A stretch of 13,422 bases of DNA from an uncultured Pedobacter sp. (GCF_946479715.1 NZ_CAMLHF010000160.1:1-13422); one strand, 5' to 3'. Counted from the first letter of the stretch, positions 1 through 7,444 are shown. A program made the numbers and translations. The notes: generated from the letters alone by a model not told the origin.

Positions 1-1549
1 CCAAACTTTTTATGTCATCAAGTAAACTTTTTGCCAACTCATAATCATTAGGGCTTAAAGTAACTGTTTGCGGGAATAAGCTTTGTTGTGATGCCCCTTT
101 TCTATCTTCAAGATGCAAAATAAAACGTTCATACAAAACCCTTTCATGTGCCGACTGCTGATCTATTAACATAAGACCAGATTTAATCTGTGATATGATA
201 TAGCGGTTATGAAGCTGCATCAGTTGCTTCTGTACAGGAACAAGTTGATCATCGCCCTCATTATCAAGCAAATCAAGAGACGACTGCTGAGCAGGACTAT
301 GATTTGCGATTTCATAAAGAGAACCCCAATTTTTTGTACTTGCCGGCATTTTACCACCTCCCGATCCGTAGCTTTTAGGAAAACTTGCGTAAGAAGAATC
401 CTGACTATAGGATGAATCTCTTACTGCCGGTTTATCTGCCGCAAAAGGGTTAAAATCCGGATTAAAGCTAATGCTCGGCGGTACTATTTCTTCGGGCGCT
501 TTATGGGTTATCATACTGCTAAACCCGGTTTCCTGATCAAAATCTATGGTTGGGCTAATATTAAACCGCCCTAATGATCTTTTTACAGCAGAGTGCAGAA
601 TCGCATATATCGATTTTTCATCAAGATACTTAATTTCTGTTTTTGTAGGGTGCACATTGACATCAATCTTTGCGGGATCGATGTCAATAAATAACACATA
701 CAAAGGGAAATTATCATCTGGCAATAATTCCTCATAAGCCCTGTTCACTGCATGATTAAGGTACGGATCCTTAATAAACCTATTATTTACAAAAAAGAAT
801 TGCTCACCACGTGTCTTTTTAGCAAACTCGGGTTTACCTATAAATCCTTTTAAGTTAATGATAGAGGTTTCCTCTTCAACAGGAATTAAGCGTTCATTAT
901 AATTATTACCAAATAAATGGACTATTCTTTGTTTTAAAGCAGAAGCTGGCAGTCTATAAATTTCAACACCGTCATGATGCAGGCTAAAAGCAATACCTGG
1001 ATTTGCCATTGCAACCCGCTGAAACTCATCAATAATATGACGCATTTCTGCCGGATTACTTTTTAGGAAGTTTCTTCTGGCGGGTGTATTATAGAATAAG
1101 TTTTTTATACTGATGCTCGTTCCTTCAGTCGTAGCTACAGGCTCCTGCTTAATGAAAGTGGCCCCTTCAATCTCAATCAAAGTTCCTATTTCATCTTCAT
1201 GCTTGCGGGTTTTCATCTCAACTTGAGCAATGGCAGCAATAGACGCCATTGCTTCCCCCCTAAAACCCATGGTCCTGATTGCAAAAAGATCTTCAGCTTT
1301 ACGGACTTTTGAGGTAGCATGGCGCTCAAAGCACATACGGGCATCGGTAACGCTCATCCCACACCCGTTATCTATAACTTGTATTAATGCTTTTCCGGCA
1401 TCTTTAACAATCAATTGGATTTTATTAGCTCCCGCATCTATAGCGTTCTCTAATAGTTCTTTTACTGCCGATGCCGGGCGCTGCACCACCTCTCCTGCTG
1501 CAATTTGAATAGCAACACTATCGGGTAAAAGTTTTATTATATCTGACAT
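1..1549 (-). CDS. mutL: DNA mismatch repair protein MutL (3' end cut by window edge)
   Basis: MutL couples mismatch recognition by MutS to strand incision and removal; it is a cytoplasmic GHKL ATPase. The leftward frame is open from ATG 1549 to the window edge, giving 516 codons. The family usually has about 600-650 residues, so roughly the last 100 are missing. The N-terminal ATPase motifs are complete: ELLENAIDAG around 31-40, DNGCGM at 60-65 and GFRGEA at 95-100. A low-conservation linker follows after about residue 330. The C-terminal dimerisation region begins with DQQSAHERVLYE at 463-474, the position of the MutL endonuclease motif, and QQSLF at 488-492 fits a sliding-clamp binding motif. 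The start is supported by AAGGA about 7 bases upstream and by the typical MutL N-terminus. The gene is divergent from the serine hydrolase gene. Identification is very secure. Confidence 0.97.
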   Translation of the reverse strand, partial: MSDIIKLLPDSVAIQIAAGEVVQRPASAVKELLENAIDAGANKIQLIVKDAGKALIQVIDNGCGMSVTDARMCFERHATSKVRKAEDLFAIRTMGFRGEAMASIAAIAQVEMKTRKHEDEIGTLIEIEGATFIKQEPVATTEGTSISIKNLFYNTPARRNFLKSNPAEMRHIIDEFQRVAMANPGIAFSLHHDGVEIYRLPASALKQRIVHLFGNNYNERLIPVEEETSIINLKGFIGKPEFAKKTRGEQFFFVNNRFIKDPYLNHAVNRAYEELLPDDNFPLYVLFIDIDPAKIDVNVHPTKTEIKYLDEKSIYAILHSAVKRSLGRFNISPTIDFDQETGFSSMITHKAPEEIVPPSISFNPDFNPFAADKPAVRDSSYSQDSSYASFPKSYGSGGGKMPASTKNWGSLYEIANHSPAQQSSLDLLDNEGDDQLVPVQKQLMQLHNRYIISQIKSGLMLIDQQSAHERVLYERFILHLEDRKGASQQSLFPQTVTLSPNDYELAKSLLDDIKSL

Positions 1550-1697
1550 TTATATTCCTTGGTAAAGGTTGCTAATTTATGCAAAATAAGCCTCATATCG
1601 GCTCTTCTTTTCAGATAATTGATGAGCATTCACCAGATATTACCATAAAATTACCATTATATTTACATCGCGATCCGCGCATCAAAAAGTTAAAAAT

Positions 1698-1705
1698 TAC
1701 GTTTG
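1698..1705 (+). promoter_or_regulatory. Probable -7 box of the serine hydrolase gene
   Basis: TACGTTTG is a perfect match to the Bacteroidota -7 consensus TAnnTTTG and lies 36 bases before ATG 1742. No convincing TTG -33 element is visible at the usual distance, so this rests on the -7 box and its position in the mutL/hydrolase divergent gap. AAGGGAG, about 10 bases before the ATG, is a plausible ribosome binding site. Confidence 0.5.
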
Positions 1706-1741
1706 TAAGAACAAAACCTACATTAAGGGAGAAATACACCT

Positions 1742-3559
1742 ATGAGAAAAAATAACCTGGCAGGTATCATTGCAATTAGTTTCCTCGCCCTATTTACATT
1801 CACAGCCTGTGCTCAGGACCATAAACAAAACGAACAAACGCTTGCTATTTTAAATACCATTGAGAGCAACACTACCCTATTAAATAACCATGAAAATGTA
1901 ATTCCTCTGCTAAATCTTGATAAAAAAAGTATAGCATCCGTTAACCTGGGATTTACCAGTCAAACTATATTTGATAGCCTTTTAAATAAATACGCCAAAA
2001 TTACATCATTCTCGTCTGCAAATTATCAAAATTCAGCTGCTTTAAACGACCTCGAAGATGATCTGAAGTATTTCAATATCGTCATTATTTCTCTTCCGTC
2101 CGCAGCAGCTAATGACGCCCGTAATATCAATTTTATTCAAAGTTTAAGCAGTAACAAACAGGTTATTATTTCTTTATTTGGAGATGGACGAGCCCTTTCT
2201 TCCTTTGATGCAATTAAATCCCCAATTGTGTGGACTGATCAAAGCACACCTTTTGCCGCCGCTATTATACCTCAGGTAATTTTTGGAGGAATCGGGGTCA
2301 ACAAAAAGCTTACTACTAACTTCTCAGCCAAGTACACCGCAAATTCAGGATTCACTACGCTTCCAATCCGGTTAAAATATACACTTCCGGAAGATGCAGG
2401 CATAAATACTGATAACTTAAGAGAGATCGACAACATTGCAAATGAAGCTATTAATGGGCGGGCTACTCCCGGGCTTGTAGTATTGGTAGCTAAAGATGGG
2501 AAAGTGGTTTTCAATAAAGGCTATGGCACACACACTTATGATGACAAAAGCCCCGATAAGGTTAGCGACATATTTGATCTGGCATCTATAACTAAAATTA
2601 CTGCAACTACTCCAACTGTAATGCGGCTGTTTGAAGAAAAAAAGCTTAAACTGGATACAAATATAGGAGCTTACATCCCTAAGGCCAGAACAACGCCAAT
2701 GAACAATATCCAGGTAAGAGAGGTTATGCTTCATCAGGCAGGGTTCATTCCATATATTCCATTTCACGATGCTATCAAGCCTACTGATCATAGTCCAGAC
2801 TCTTCGGCTGCCTATCCAACAAAAGTGGCTGATGGATATTATGTAAGAAAGAATTATTTCAAAGACGTTATGTGGCCTAAAATGTTAAATGCCCCAATCA
2901 GAACCAGAGGCAAATATGTATACAGTGACATTAGCATGTATGTGATGAAGGATATTGTAGAACGTATCAGTGGAAAACCACTAAACGAATACGTTAGCGA
3001 GAATTTCTATCAACCACTTGGCATGCAAACTGCAGGTTTTCTGCCGCGTAACAGGTTCAGCAGAGATCAGATCATTCCAACAGAAAACGATACTTATTTC
3101 AGAAAAACTTTATTAGTAGGATACGTTCACGATCAGGGGGCGGCATTAGTTGGTGGAGTATCAGGACATGCCGGTTTATTTGCAAGTTCAAATGATATGG
3201 CCATTATGTATCAAATGTTGCTTAACAAAGGTACTTATGGGGGTCAGCAGTACTTTAAACCAGAAACAGTAGATATGTTTACTCAAAGGCAATCAGCCGT
3301 TAGCAGACGAGGATTAGGATTTGATAGATGGGATCCGGATTTGACAAAGAAATATCCTTCAGAACTTGCGTCCTCACAAACTTACGGGCATACGGGTTAC
3401 ACCGGTACTTGTGTGTGGGTTGATCCATCAAGAGGCCTGGTTTACATCTTTCTTTCGAACAGAGTAAACCCTTCTGTAAGTGATAAACTAAGCACAATGA
3501 AAATCAGAGGAAGAATCGAGGATGCAATAATTAAGGCTGTTGATAAGGGCGTAAAATAA
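1742..3559 (+). CDS. Exported serine hydrolase (beta-lactamase family) with GH3 C-terminal-like N-domain
   Basis: A 605-residue exported protein. Residues 1-25 form a signal sequence. It ends ACAQ, so either signal peptidase I cleavage before Gln25 or lipidation of Cys23 is possible; the lipobox is poor because Phe is at -3. The C-terminal part, about 220-600, is a beta-lactamase/penicillin-binding-protein-like serine hydrolase with all three motifs: SxxK as S282-ITK285, Tyr-Ser-Asp at 394-396, and H550-T-G. The SGHAGLF motif at 474-480 is also typical. Residues about 35-215 resemble the C-terminal alpha/beta domain of GH3 glycosidases (LLNNHENVIPL at 47-57, FGGIGVNKKL at 181-190). No GH3 TIM barrel is present. 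In Bacteroidota, GH3 beta-N-acetylglucosaminidases fused to such hydrolases are known, so this looks like a shortened relative. Action on peptidoglycan or muropeptides is inferred; the substrate is unknown. Confidence 0.88.
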   Translation: MRKNNLAGIIAISFLALFTFTACAQDHKQNEQTLAILNTIESNTTLLNNHENVIPLLNLDKKSIASVNLGFTSQTIFDSLLNKYAKITSFSSANYQNSAALNDLEDDLKYFNIVIISLPSAAANDARNINFIQSLSSNKQVIISLFGDGRALSSFDAIKSPIVWTDQSTPFAAAIIPQVIFGGIGVNKKLTTNFSAKYTANSGFTTLPIRLKYTLPEDAGINTDNLREIDNIANEAINGRATPGLVVLVAKDGKVVFNKGYGTHTYDDKSPDKVSDIFDLASITKITATTPTVMRLFEEKKLKLDTNIGAYIPKARTTPMNNIQVREVMLHQAGFIPYIPFHDAIKPTDHSPDSSAAYPTKVADGYYVRKNYFKDVMWPKMLNAPIRTRGKYVYSDISMYVMKDIVERISGKPLNEYVSENFYQPLGMQTAGFLPRNRFSRDQIIPTENDTYFRKTLLVGYVHDQGAALVGGVSGHAGLFASSNDMAIMYQMLLNKGTYGGQQYFKPETVDMFTQRQSAVSRRGLGFDRWDPDLTKKYPSELASSQTYGHTGYTGTCVWVDPSRGLVYIFLSNRVNPSVSDKLSTMKIRGRIEDAIIKAVDKGVK

Positions 3560-3583
3560 CCAACTAACCTTCTGAATTTCAAA

Positions 3584-3619
3584 TAAATGTATAAATCACT
3601 ACACAACTTTGTACATTTA
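3584..3619. repeat. 8-bp inverted repeat upstream of the DUF1579 gene
   Basis: TAAATGTA at 3584-3591 and TACATTTA at 3612-3619 are perfect inverted arms with a 20-base spacer. They lie in the 124-base gap before the DUF1579 gene. The sequence CAACTTTG (3604-3611), one mismatch from the -7 consensus TAnnTTTG, lies inside the spacer, so the repeat could be an operator or a weak terminator of the preceding gene. The AT-rich arms make chance occurrence plausible. Confidence 0.25.
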
Positions 3620-3683
3620 AATACTGCAGTTCATATAGAGGTATTTTTTTCGTAAATTAGGTATAACCTAAAATCATATAGTT

Positions 3684-4250
3684 ATGAAAAAAGTATCAAT
3701 TATTGCGGTTCTGCTAATGCTTGTCGCAGTAGGCAGAGCCCAAACCCCGGACGATGCCATGATGAAAGCCTGGGAGGCCTACATGACACCAGGTGATGTA
3801 CATAAAATGATGGCCAAAGATGATGGCACATGGGATGCCGAGGTAAGCATGTGGATGAGCCCCGATGCCCCACCAGCAAAAAGTACAGGCTCTTGCACAA
3901 ACACCATGATCATGGGTGGGCGTTATCAGCAATCATCTTTTAAAGGGACTATGATGGGAAAACCTTTTGAAGGGATGGGCCTTATGGGATATGATAATGC
4001 AAAAAAAACATTTGTAAGTTCCTGGGTTGATAACATGGGGACCGGCATTATGAATATGGAAGGAACATGGGATGACGCAACAAAATCTATTACACTTAAA
4101 GGCAAAACTGCTGATCCGATGACAGGTAAGGACCTTGATGTTCGTGAAGTATATAAAGTAATTGACGATAAAAACCATCTGATGGAAATGTACATGACCA
4201 CGGATGGAAAGGAAATGAAAACCATGGAGATTAAATTTACCAGAAAATAA
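3684..4250 (+). CDS. Exported methionine-rich DUF1579 family protein
   Basis: A 188-residue protein with a signal peptide (MKKVSIIAVLLMLVAVGRAQ, cleavage probably before Gln20), so it is likely periplasmic. The mature part matches the style of the DUF1579 family: a GTWDAEVSMWM segment, a GGRYQQSSFKGTMMGKPFEGMGL-type block near 78-100 (quoted as short pieces GGRYQQ, FEGMG), then GYDNAKKTFVSSWVDNMGTG and EGTWDDATKSITLKG. The biochemical role of the family is not known to me. The striking feature is composition: 24 of 188 residues are methionine (about 13%), many as MM or MxM pairs. No Shine-Dalgarno sequence is seen before the ATG, which is common in this phylum. The gene stands alone and ends at a bidirectional terminator shared with the convergent oxygenase gene. 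An exported methionine sulfoxide reductase is encoded 1.3 kb downstream. Confidence 0.85.
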   Translation: MKKVSIIAVLLMLVAVGRAQTPDDAMMKAWEAYMTPGDVHKMMAKDDGTWDAEVSMWMSPDAPPAKSTGSCTNTMIMGGRYQQSSFKGTMMGKPFEGMGLMGYDNAKKTFVSSWVDNMGTGIMNMEGTWDDATKSITLKGKTADPMTGKDLDVREVYKVIDDKNHLMEMYMTTDGKEMKTMEIKFTRK

Positions 4251-4273
4251 GAATTTAATCCAGGTGATTTTTC

Positions 4274-4324
4274 ACAATAAGGCCCAGTCTTGCAATCTTT
4301 CAAAGCAAAACCGGGCCTTATTGT
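4274..4324. terminator. Bidirectional terminator between DUF1579 and oxygenase genes
   Basis: Perfect 12-bp arms, ACAATAAGGCCC (4274-4285) and GGGCCTTATTGT (4313-4324), enclose a 27-base loop. The GC-rich core flanked by A/T pairs gives a T-rich 3' side in both directions. It sits between the stop codons of two convergent genes. Confidence 0.75.
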
Positions 4325-4336
4325 TGAATATCTAAT

Positions 4337-5299
4337 TTATTTTTTTAATCCAATTTCTCTCAATCTTTCATCAAGATACTCACCCGCGGTCATATCATCA
4401 TAAACCTTAGGATGCTCAGCATCTATGCAAGATTCCAGACTTGTTAAATCCATATCAGAACGAGGATGCAAAAAGAAAGGAACCGAAAAACGTGAGGTTT
4501 TCATCAGCTCTCTTGGCGGATTTACAACCCTATGTGTTGTAGATCGAAGTTTATTGTTTGTTAACCTTTGCAGCATATCTCCCACATTTACCACAATATC
4601 AGTATGGCCAGCTTTAATAGGCAGCCATTCATTACTGCGTGTTAACACCTCCAGACCATCTGCACTTGCCCCGATCAACAAAGTGATAAGGTTAATGTCT
4701 TCATGAGCACCTGCACGAACTGCATCATCCGGTAAAGCATCAGGATCCTGAATAGGGAAATAATGAATCCCTCTTAAAATTGAATTACCATTATGAACAT
4801 GCTTATCAAAATATTCGATCGGAAGTTCCAGATAAGTAGCAATTGCACGCAACAAATGCTTACCATTCCCCTCCAAACGTTGGTAGATCTCTCTTGTAAC
4901 TTCATTAAATTCCGGGATCTCTTCAAGGTACTCATTGTCCGGATATTGACTTTTAATAGGATCACCATCCATAACCTCCTGGCCAATTTGCCAGAACTCT
5001 TTTAAATCAGCTGTTTTAGCTCCTTTTGCGGTTTCTTTACCGGCACTGGTATAACCTCGCTGACCAGCAAGTTCAACTCTTTCATATTTTTTCTTCTGCT
5101 CAACAGAAAGACTAAACATTGATTGTATATTCTTATACAGCTTTTCGATTAATTCCTGACTTACCTCATGATTAGTGATGGTTACAAAACCAGAATCGTT
5201 AAATGCCCTGCCCAATTCGTCAGAGAATTTTTTACGCTGTTCTTCATTTCCATTGATGTATGAACCAAGGTCCAGACAAGGAATATAAGGTGTTGACAT
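4337..5299 (-). CDS. 2-oxoglutarate/Fe(II)-dependent oxygenase, isopenicillin N synthase-like
   Basis: A 320-residue cytoplasmic enzyme with no signal peptide. The order is a DIOX_N-type segment (about 5-115: IPCLDLGSY, GFVTITNHEV, AGQRGYTSAGKE) followed by the 2OG-FeII_Oxy jelly-roll fold (about 170-280). The iron-binding triad is complete: H199-E-D201 and H256, in the TTHRVVNP context. The 2-oxoglutarate carboxylate motif RxS is R270-F-S272. RGIHYFPIQ at 176-184 is also typical of the family. Length is normal for these non-haem iron oxygenases, which hydroxylate, desaturate or cyclise small molecules. Bacterial members of this subgroup mostly have unknown substrates, so none is assigned. 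The gene is single, convergent with DUF1579, and divergent from msrA across a gap of about 245 bases in which I see no clear promoter match. Confidence 0.93.
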   Translation of the reverse strand: MSTPYIPCLDLGSYINGNEEQRKKFSDELGRAFNDSGFVTITNHEVSQELIEKLYKNIQSMFSLSVEQKKKYERVELAGQRGYTSAGKETAKGAKTADLKEFWQIGQEVMDGDPIKSQYPDNEYLEEIPEFNEVTREIYQRLEGNGKHLLRAIATYLELPIEYFDKHVHNGNSILRGIHYFPIQDPDALPDDAVRAGAHEDINLITLLIGASADGLEVLTRSNEWLPIKAGHTDIVVNVGDMLQRLTNNKLRSTTHRVVNPPRELMKTSRFSVPFFLHPRSDMDLTSLESCIDAEHPKVYDDMTAGEYLDERLREIGLKK

Positions 5300-5545
5300 A
5301 GTGATTTATTTTTATGAGTAATAACAATCTAATTTAAGAAACAATTGTTAATAAACAGTAAAGGCACATCGGTAACATATATAACATTCTGCAAGTAACT
5401 ACCTTAAGTTATTCACAAGATCAATGACAAAATAAGATTATCAGGTAATTGTAAACTTAGAATGAAATCAAATTAATTAAAAACTATGTACCTTCCTGCT
5501 ACGTAATTTTACATGAAAGATGATTTTCAAAATTGTATTCAAATT

Positions 5546-6145
5546 ATGAGAAATATATTAATTATGGCTATAATCCTTTTGTCGGCAGGTGGTGCAGATG
5601 CGCAGTCTAAAGGTCTGCAAAAAGCGACATTCGGCATGGGATGCTTCTGGTGTTCAGAAGCGCTATTTCAGCGCTTAAATGGGGTTACAAATGTTAAATC
5701 AGGTTTTGAAGGAGGCAATGTCCCTAATCCATCCTACGAAGATGTATGTACCGGAGCAACTGGTCATGCAGAAGTAATTGAGGTTACTTATGATCCTGCT
5801 AAAATAAAATACGATGAACTTCTTGAAGTATTTTGGAAAAGTCATGATCCAACAACCCTAAATCGTCAGGGTGCGGATGTTGGCACTCAATATCGCTCAG
5901 TTGTTTTTTATCACAATGAAGAACAAAAAGCGTTGGCAGAAAAATATAAAAAGGAATTGAATGATACCAAAGCCTTTGGTAAGCCAGTTGTAACAGCTAT
6001 CAATAAGGCATCTACATTTTATGTAGCAGATGGATATCACCAGGATTATTTCAATAAAAATAGTAATCAGCCATACTGCCGCCTTGTAATTTTACCAAAA
6101 ATGGAGAAACTCGAAAAAATATTTAAAGCGAAGCTGAAACATTAG
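5546..6145 (+). CDS. msrA: Exported peptide-methionine (S)-S-oxide reductase MsrA
   Basis: MsrA reduces methionine-S-sulfoxide in proteins and free methionine. From ATG 5546 the protein has 199 residues: signal peptide MRNILIMAIILLSAGGADAQ with likely cleavage before Gln20, then the complete MsrA domain. The catalytic motif GCFWCSE is at 32-38 with nucleophile Cys33. GATGHAE at 70-76 and DVGTQYRS at 111-118 are standard family motifs. Cys36 and Cys178 (in QPYCR) are candidate resolving cysteines. An in-frame ATG at 5513 would add 11 residues ahead of the signal sequence; I prefer 5546 because it yields a normal export signal. Export places repair in the periplasm, where electrons must come from a membrane thiol relay not encoded here. 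The gene is monocistronic and ends before a strong hairpin. Confidence 0.95.
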   Translation: MRNILIMAIILLSAGGADAQSKGLQKATFGMGCFWCSEALFQRLNGVTNVKSGFEGGNVPNPSYEDVCTGATGHAEVIEVTYDPAKIKYDELLEVFWKSHDPTTLNRQGADVGTQYRSVVFYHNEEQKALAEKYKKELNDTKAFGKPVVTAINKASTFYVADGYHQDYFNKNSNQPYCRLVILPKMEKLEKIFKAKLKH

Positions 6146-6179
6146 AAAGCCTTTCCAATAATTGAGGAGGGTGTCCAAA

Positions 6180-6220
6180 AGTGTAAGGTCGACATCACGG
6201 CAGAATGTCGACCTTACACT
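6180..6220. terminator. Strong hairpin after msrA (terminator or palindromic repeat)
   Basis: Perfect 16-bp arms, AGTGTAAGGTCGACAT (6180-6195) and ATGTCGACCTTACACT (6205-6220), enclose a 9-base loop. The hairpin lies between convergent msrA and the outer-membrane protein gene, so a bidirectional terminator role is likely. There is no T-tract on the right; a GGGTGTCCAAAA stretch leads in on the left. Confidence 0.7.
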
Positions 6221-6244
6221 GGAATATAGTATTACTATATTCCA
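6220..6244. repeat. 12-bp palindrome covering the stop codon of the outer-membrane protein gene
   Basis: TGGAATATAGTA (6220-6231) and TACTATATTCCA (6233-6244) are perfect inverted arms around a single base. The left arm begins on the last base of the preceding hairpin. The right arm contains the TAG stop (6235-6237) and last codons of the leftward beta-barrel gene, so the mRNA end of that gene would itself fold. Confidence 0.6.
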
Positions 6245-7218
6245 ATTTTAAGTCCAACGTTTAACCCCAATCCACCAATATTAATATACGAACGTAAATC
6301 ATCTGAAGGCTTAGTAGGATCATAATTAGGCTGTCCTTTAACATTCATTGTAGAATTAATGGTTTTATGATAGTTAACCTCCCTGTCACCTTTCGGCTGA
6401 TCTTCTAGAGTCAGTTGTTTTGACCCTGCCGGAGTGTTTGTGGCATTAACAACTACAGTTGCTGTTCCATCGTAACTCCTAAGTTCTTTATCTTTACCAC
6501 CAACAGAAATATTACGATATTCTATTTCTGAGAAGAAACTTATATTATTTCCAAGCTTATAATCAAATCCTAAAGCACTTTGAAATCCTATTGTTGGTTT
6601 TGGATTGATGCGCTCTTCTCTTGCCAAAACAAGAGTTGTACGAGTACCCGGAGGAGACACTGTTCCCTGAGAAGCTGCAATCTGACCAGTCTGATCATTA
6701 ACTGAAGTATTGATTTGCAAATATCCTCCAACCGGAACTATCACCCCAATTTTACTATATGGCTGGAATTTCCCTGTATTCGGAATTCGGAAAACTAATG
6801 CTGGTGTTACATCAAATGCTTTTACTTTACCCACAGCATGCAGGCTTAACACATTTGTTCCATTATTTATTACAGTTTGCCTCAGCATATCCTGCTCTTC
6901 ACTCTTAAAATAATTAAGTCCCACTTCCAAGCCAATAATCTTATTAAACTGATAACCACCAACCAGGCCTACCCTAAAACCTTGTCCAAAAGACCCTGTT
7001 AATGCTGTTTCTGAAGTTGTTGTGGTTGCACTTGCACCAGTTCCAGTAATAGTTGTTGTTTTATCTCTCGCCAATTGCCCGTTTATTGCCGGAAATTCAA
7101 CTGGTGTTACTTTCATAAAATAGCTACCGGTTGGTTTAATGTAAAAGCCTTTTTCTTGTGCTAATGAAGACAGAGAGGCAGTGGCTAGTAATACTGCTGA
7201 TAGAATTAACTTTTTCAT
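6235..7218 (-). CDS. Outer-membrane beta-barrel protein
   Basis: A 327-residue exported protein. The signal peptide is MKKLILSAVLLATASLSSLA with cleavage before Gln21. The rest alternates short amphipathic strands with turns in the way of small outer-membrane barrels: GFRVGLVGGYQFNKIIGLEVGL (two strands, about 79-101), VTPALVFRIP, YSKIGVIVPVGGY, TIGFQSALGFDYKLG, ISFFSEIEYR, and a last strand INIGGLGLNVGLKIG. The chain ends in Ile rather than the usual aromatic residue. A Thr/Ser-rich segment at about 54-73 is probably an extracellular loop. This fits the OMP beta-barrel (OmpA/porin-like) families of Bacteroidota. There is no peptidoglycan-binding OmpA domain, and ligand or pore function cannot be told. 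It is a single gene, convergent with msrA and divergent from the nitroreductase gene. Confidence 0.85.
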   Translation of the reverse strand: MKKLILSAVLLATASLSSLAQEKGFYIKPTGSYFMKVTPVEFPAINGQLARDKTTTITGTGASATTTTSETALTGSFGQGFRVGLVGGYQFNKIIGLEVGLNYFKSEEQDMLRQTVINNGTNVLSLHAVGKVKAFDVTPALVFRIPNTGKFQPYSKIGVIVPVGGYLQINTSVNDQTGQIAASQGTVSPPGTRTTLVLAREERINPKPTIGFQSALGFDYKLGNNISFFSEIEYRNISVGGKDKELRSYDGTATVVVNATNTPAGSKQLTLEDQPKGDREVNYHKTINSTMNVKGQPNYDPTKPSDDLRSYINIGGLGLNVGLKIGI

Positions 7219-7257
7219 AGTAGATTAAATTTGGTATGTGTATGCACTCGTTTTTAT

Positions 7258-7271
7258 TTATGCATGCATAA
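7258..7271. promoter_or_regulatory. 14-bp perfect palindrome upstream of the beta-barrel gene
   Basis: TTATGCATGCATAA reads identically on both strands and lies about 40 bases before the start codon of the leftward beta-barrel gene, probably in its promoter or 5' leader. It could be an operator for a dimeric regulator. No TAnnTTTG box for this gene was found nearby. Confidence 0.35.
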
Positions 7272-7357
7272 CAATTAACGTATGAAACCAGAAAAAAGTT
7301 TGTTATCATTTTAAAGTCATAAGCTTTAGTATTTTTTTTTGTTTTGACTAACGTAAC

Positions 7358-7365
7358 TACATTTG
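7358..7365 (+). promoter_or_regulatory. Probable -7 box of the nitroreductase gene
   Basis: TACATTTG matches the -7 consensus TAnnTTTG perfectly. A TTTG at the end of a T-run (7338-7341) lies 16 bases upstream, slightly short of the usual -33 spacing. Transcription from here would start near 7372 and give a leader of about 70 bases before ATG 7445. Confidence 0.5.
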
Positions 7366-7396
7366 CTAACACTGTTATTTTTAAAGCTTGTGTTAG
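7366..7396 (+). promoter_or_regulatory. Inverted repeat overlapping the predicted nitroreductase transcription start
   Basis: CTAACAC (7366-7372) and GTGTTAG (7390-7396) are perfect inverted arms with a 17-base spacer. They start immediately after the -7 box, so a protein bound here would block initiation. As RNA, only the part downstream of the start would be transcribed, so an operator is more likely than a leader hairpin. Confidence 0.35.
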
Positions 7397-7444
7397 AGCT
7401 GAAAATAAGTGCAAAACGATAAAAAAAAATTAAAGATTTTCAAT

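Noticed and set aside
1230..1508. 92-residue rightward frame inside mutL
   Set aside because: Lies wholly antisense to the conserved MutL ATPase motifs, which are unambiguous.
1637..1662. Short direct repeat TTACCAT in the mutL/hydrolase gap
   Set aside because: Two 7-base copies in AT-rich DNA are expected by chance; no link to a promoter element.
5340..5349. 10-bp palindrome AACAATTGTT upstream of the oxygenase gene
   Set aside because: Short and AT-rich, no promoter box placed next to it; not distinguishable from chance.
5513..5545. Earlier ATG for msrA
   Set aside because: It would place 11 mostly polar residues ahead of a normal signal peptide; kept only as an alternative start.
7136..7414. 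92-residue leftward frame across the beta-barrel start and its upstream gap
   Set aside because: Overlaps the signal peptide codons of the beta-barrel gene in another frame, covers the palindrome and the nitroreductase promoter, and has no protein-family look.
7409..7444. GTG start for the nitroreductase
   Set aside because: Adds a Lys/Asn-rich extension absent from the NfsB family; ATG 7445 gives the expected N-terminus.
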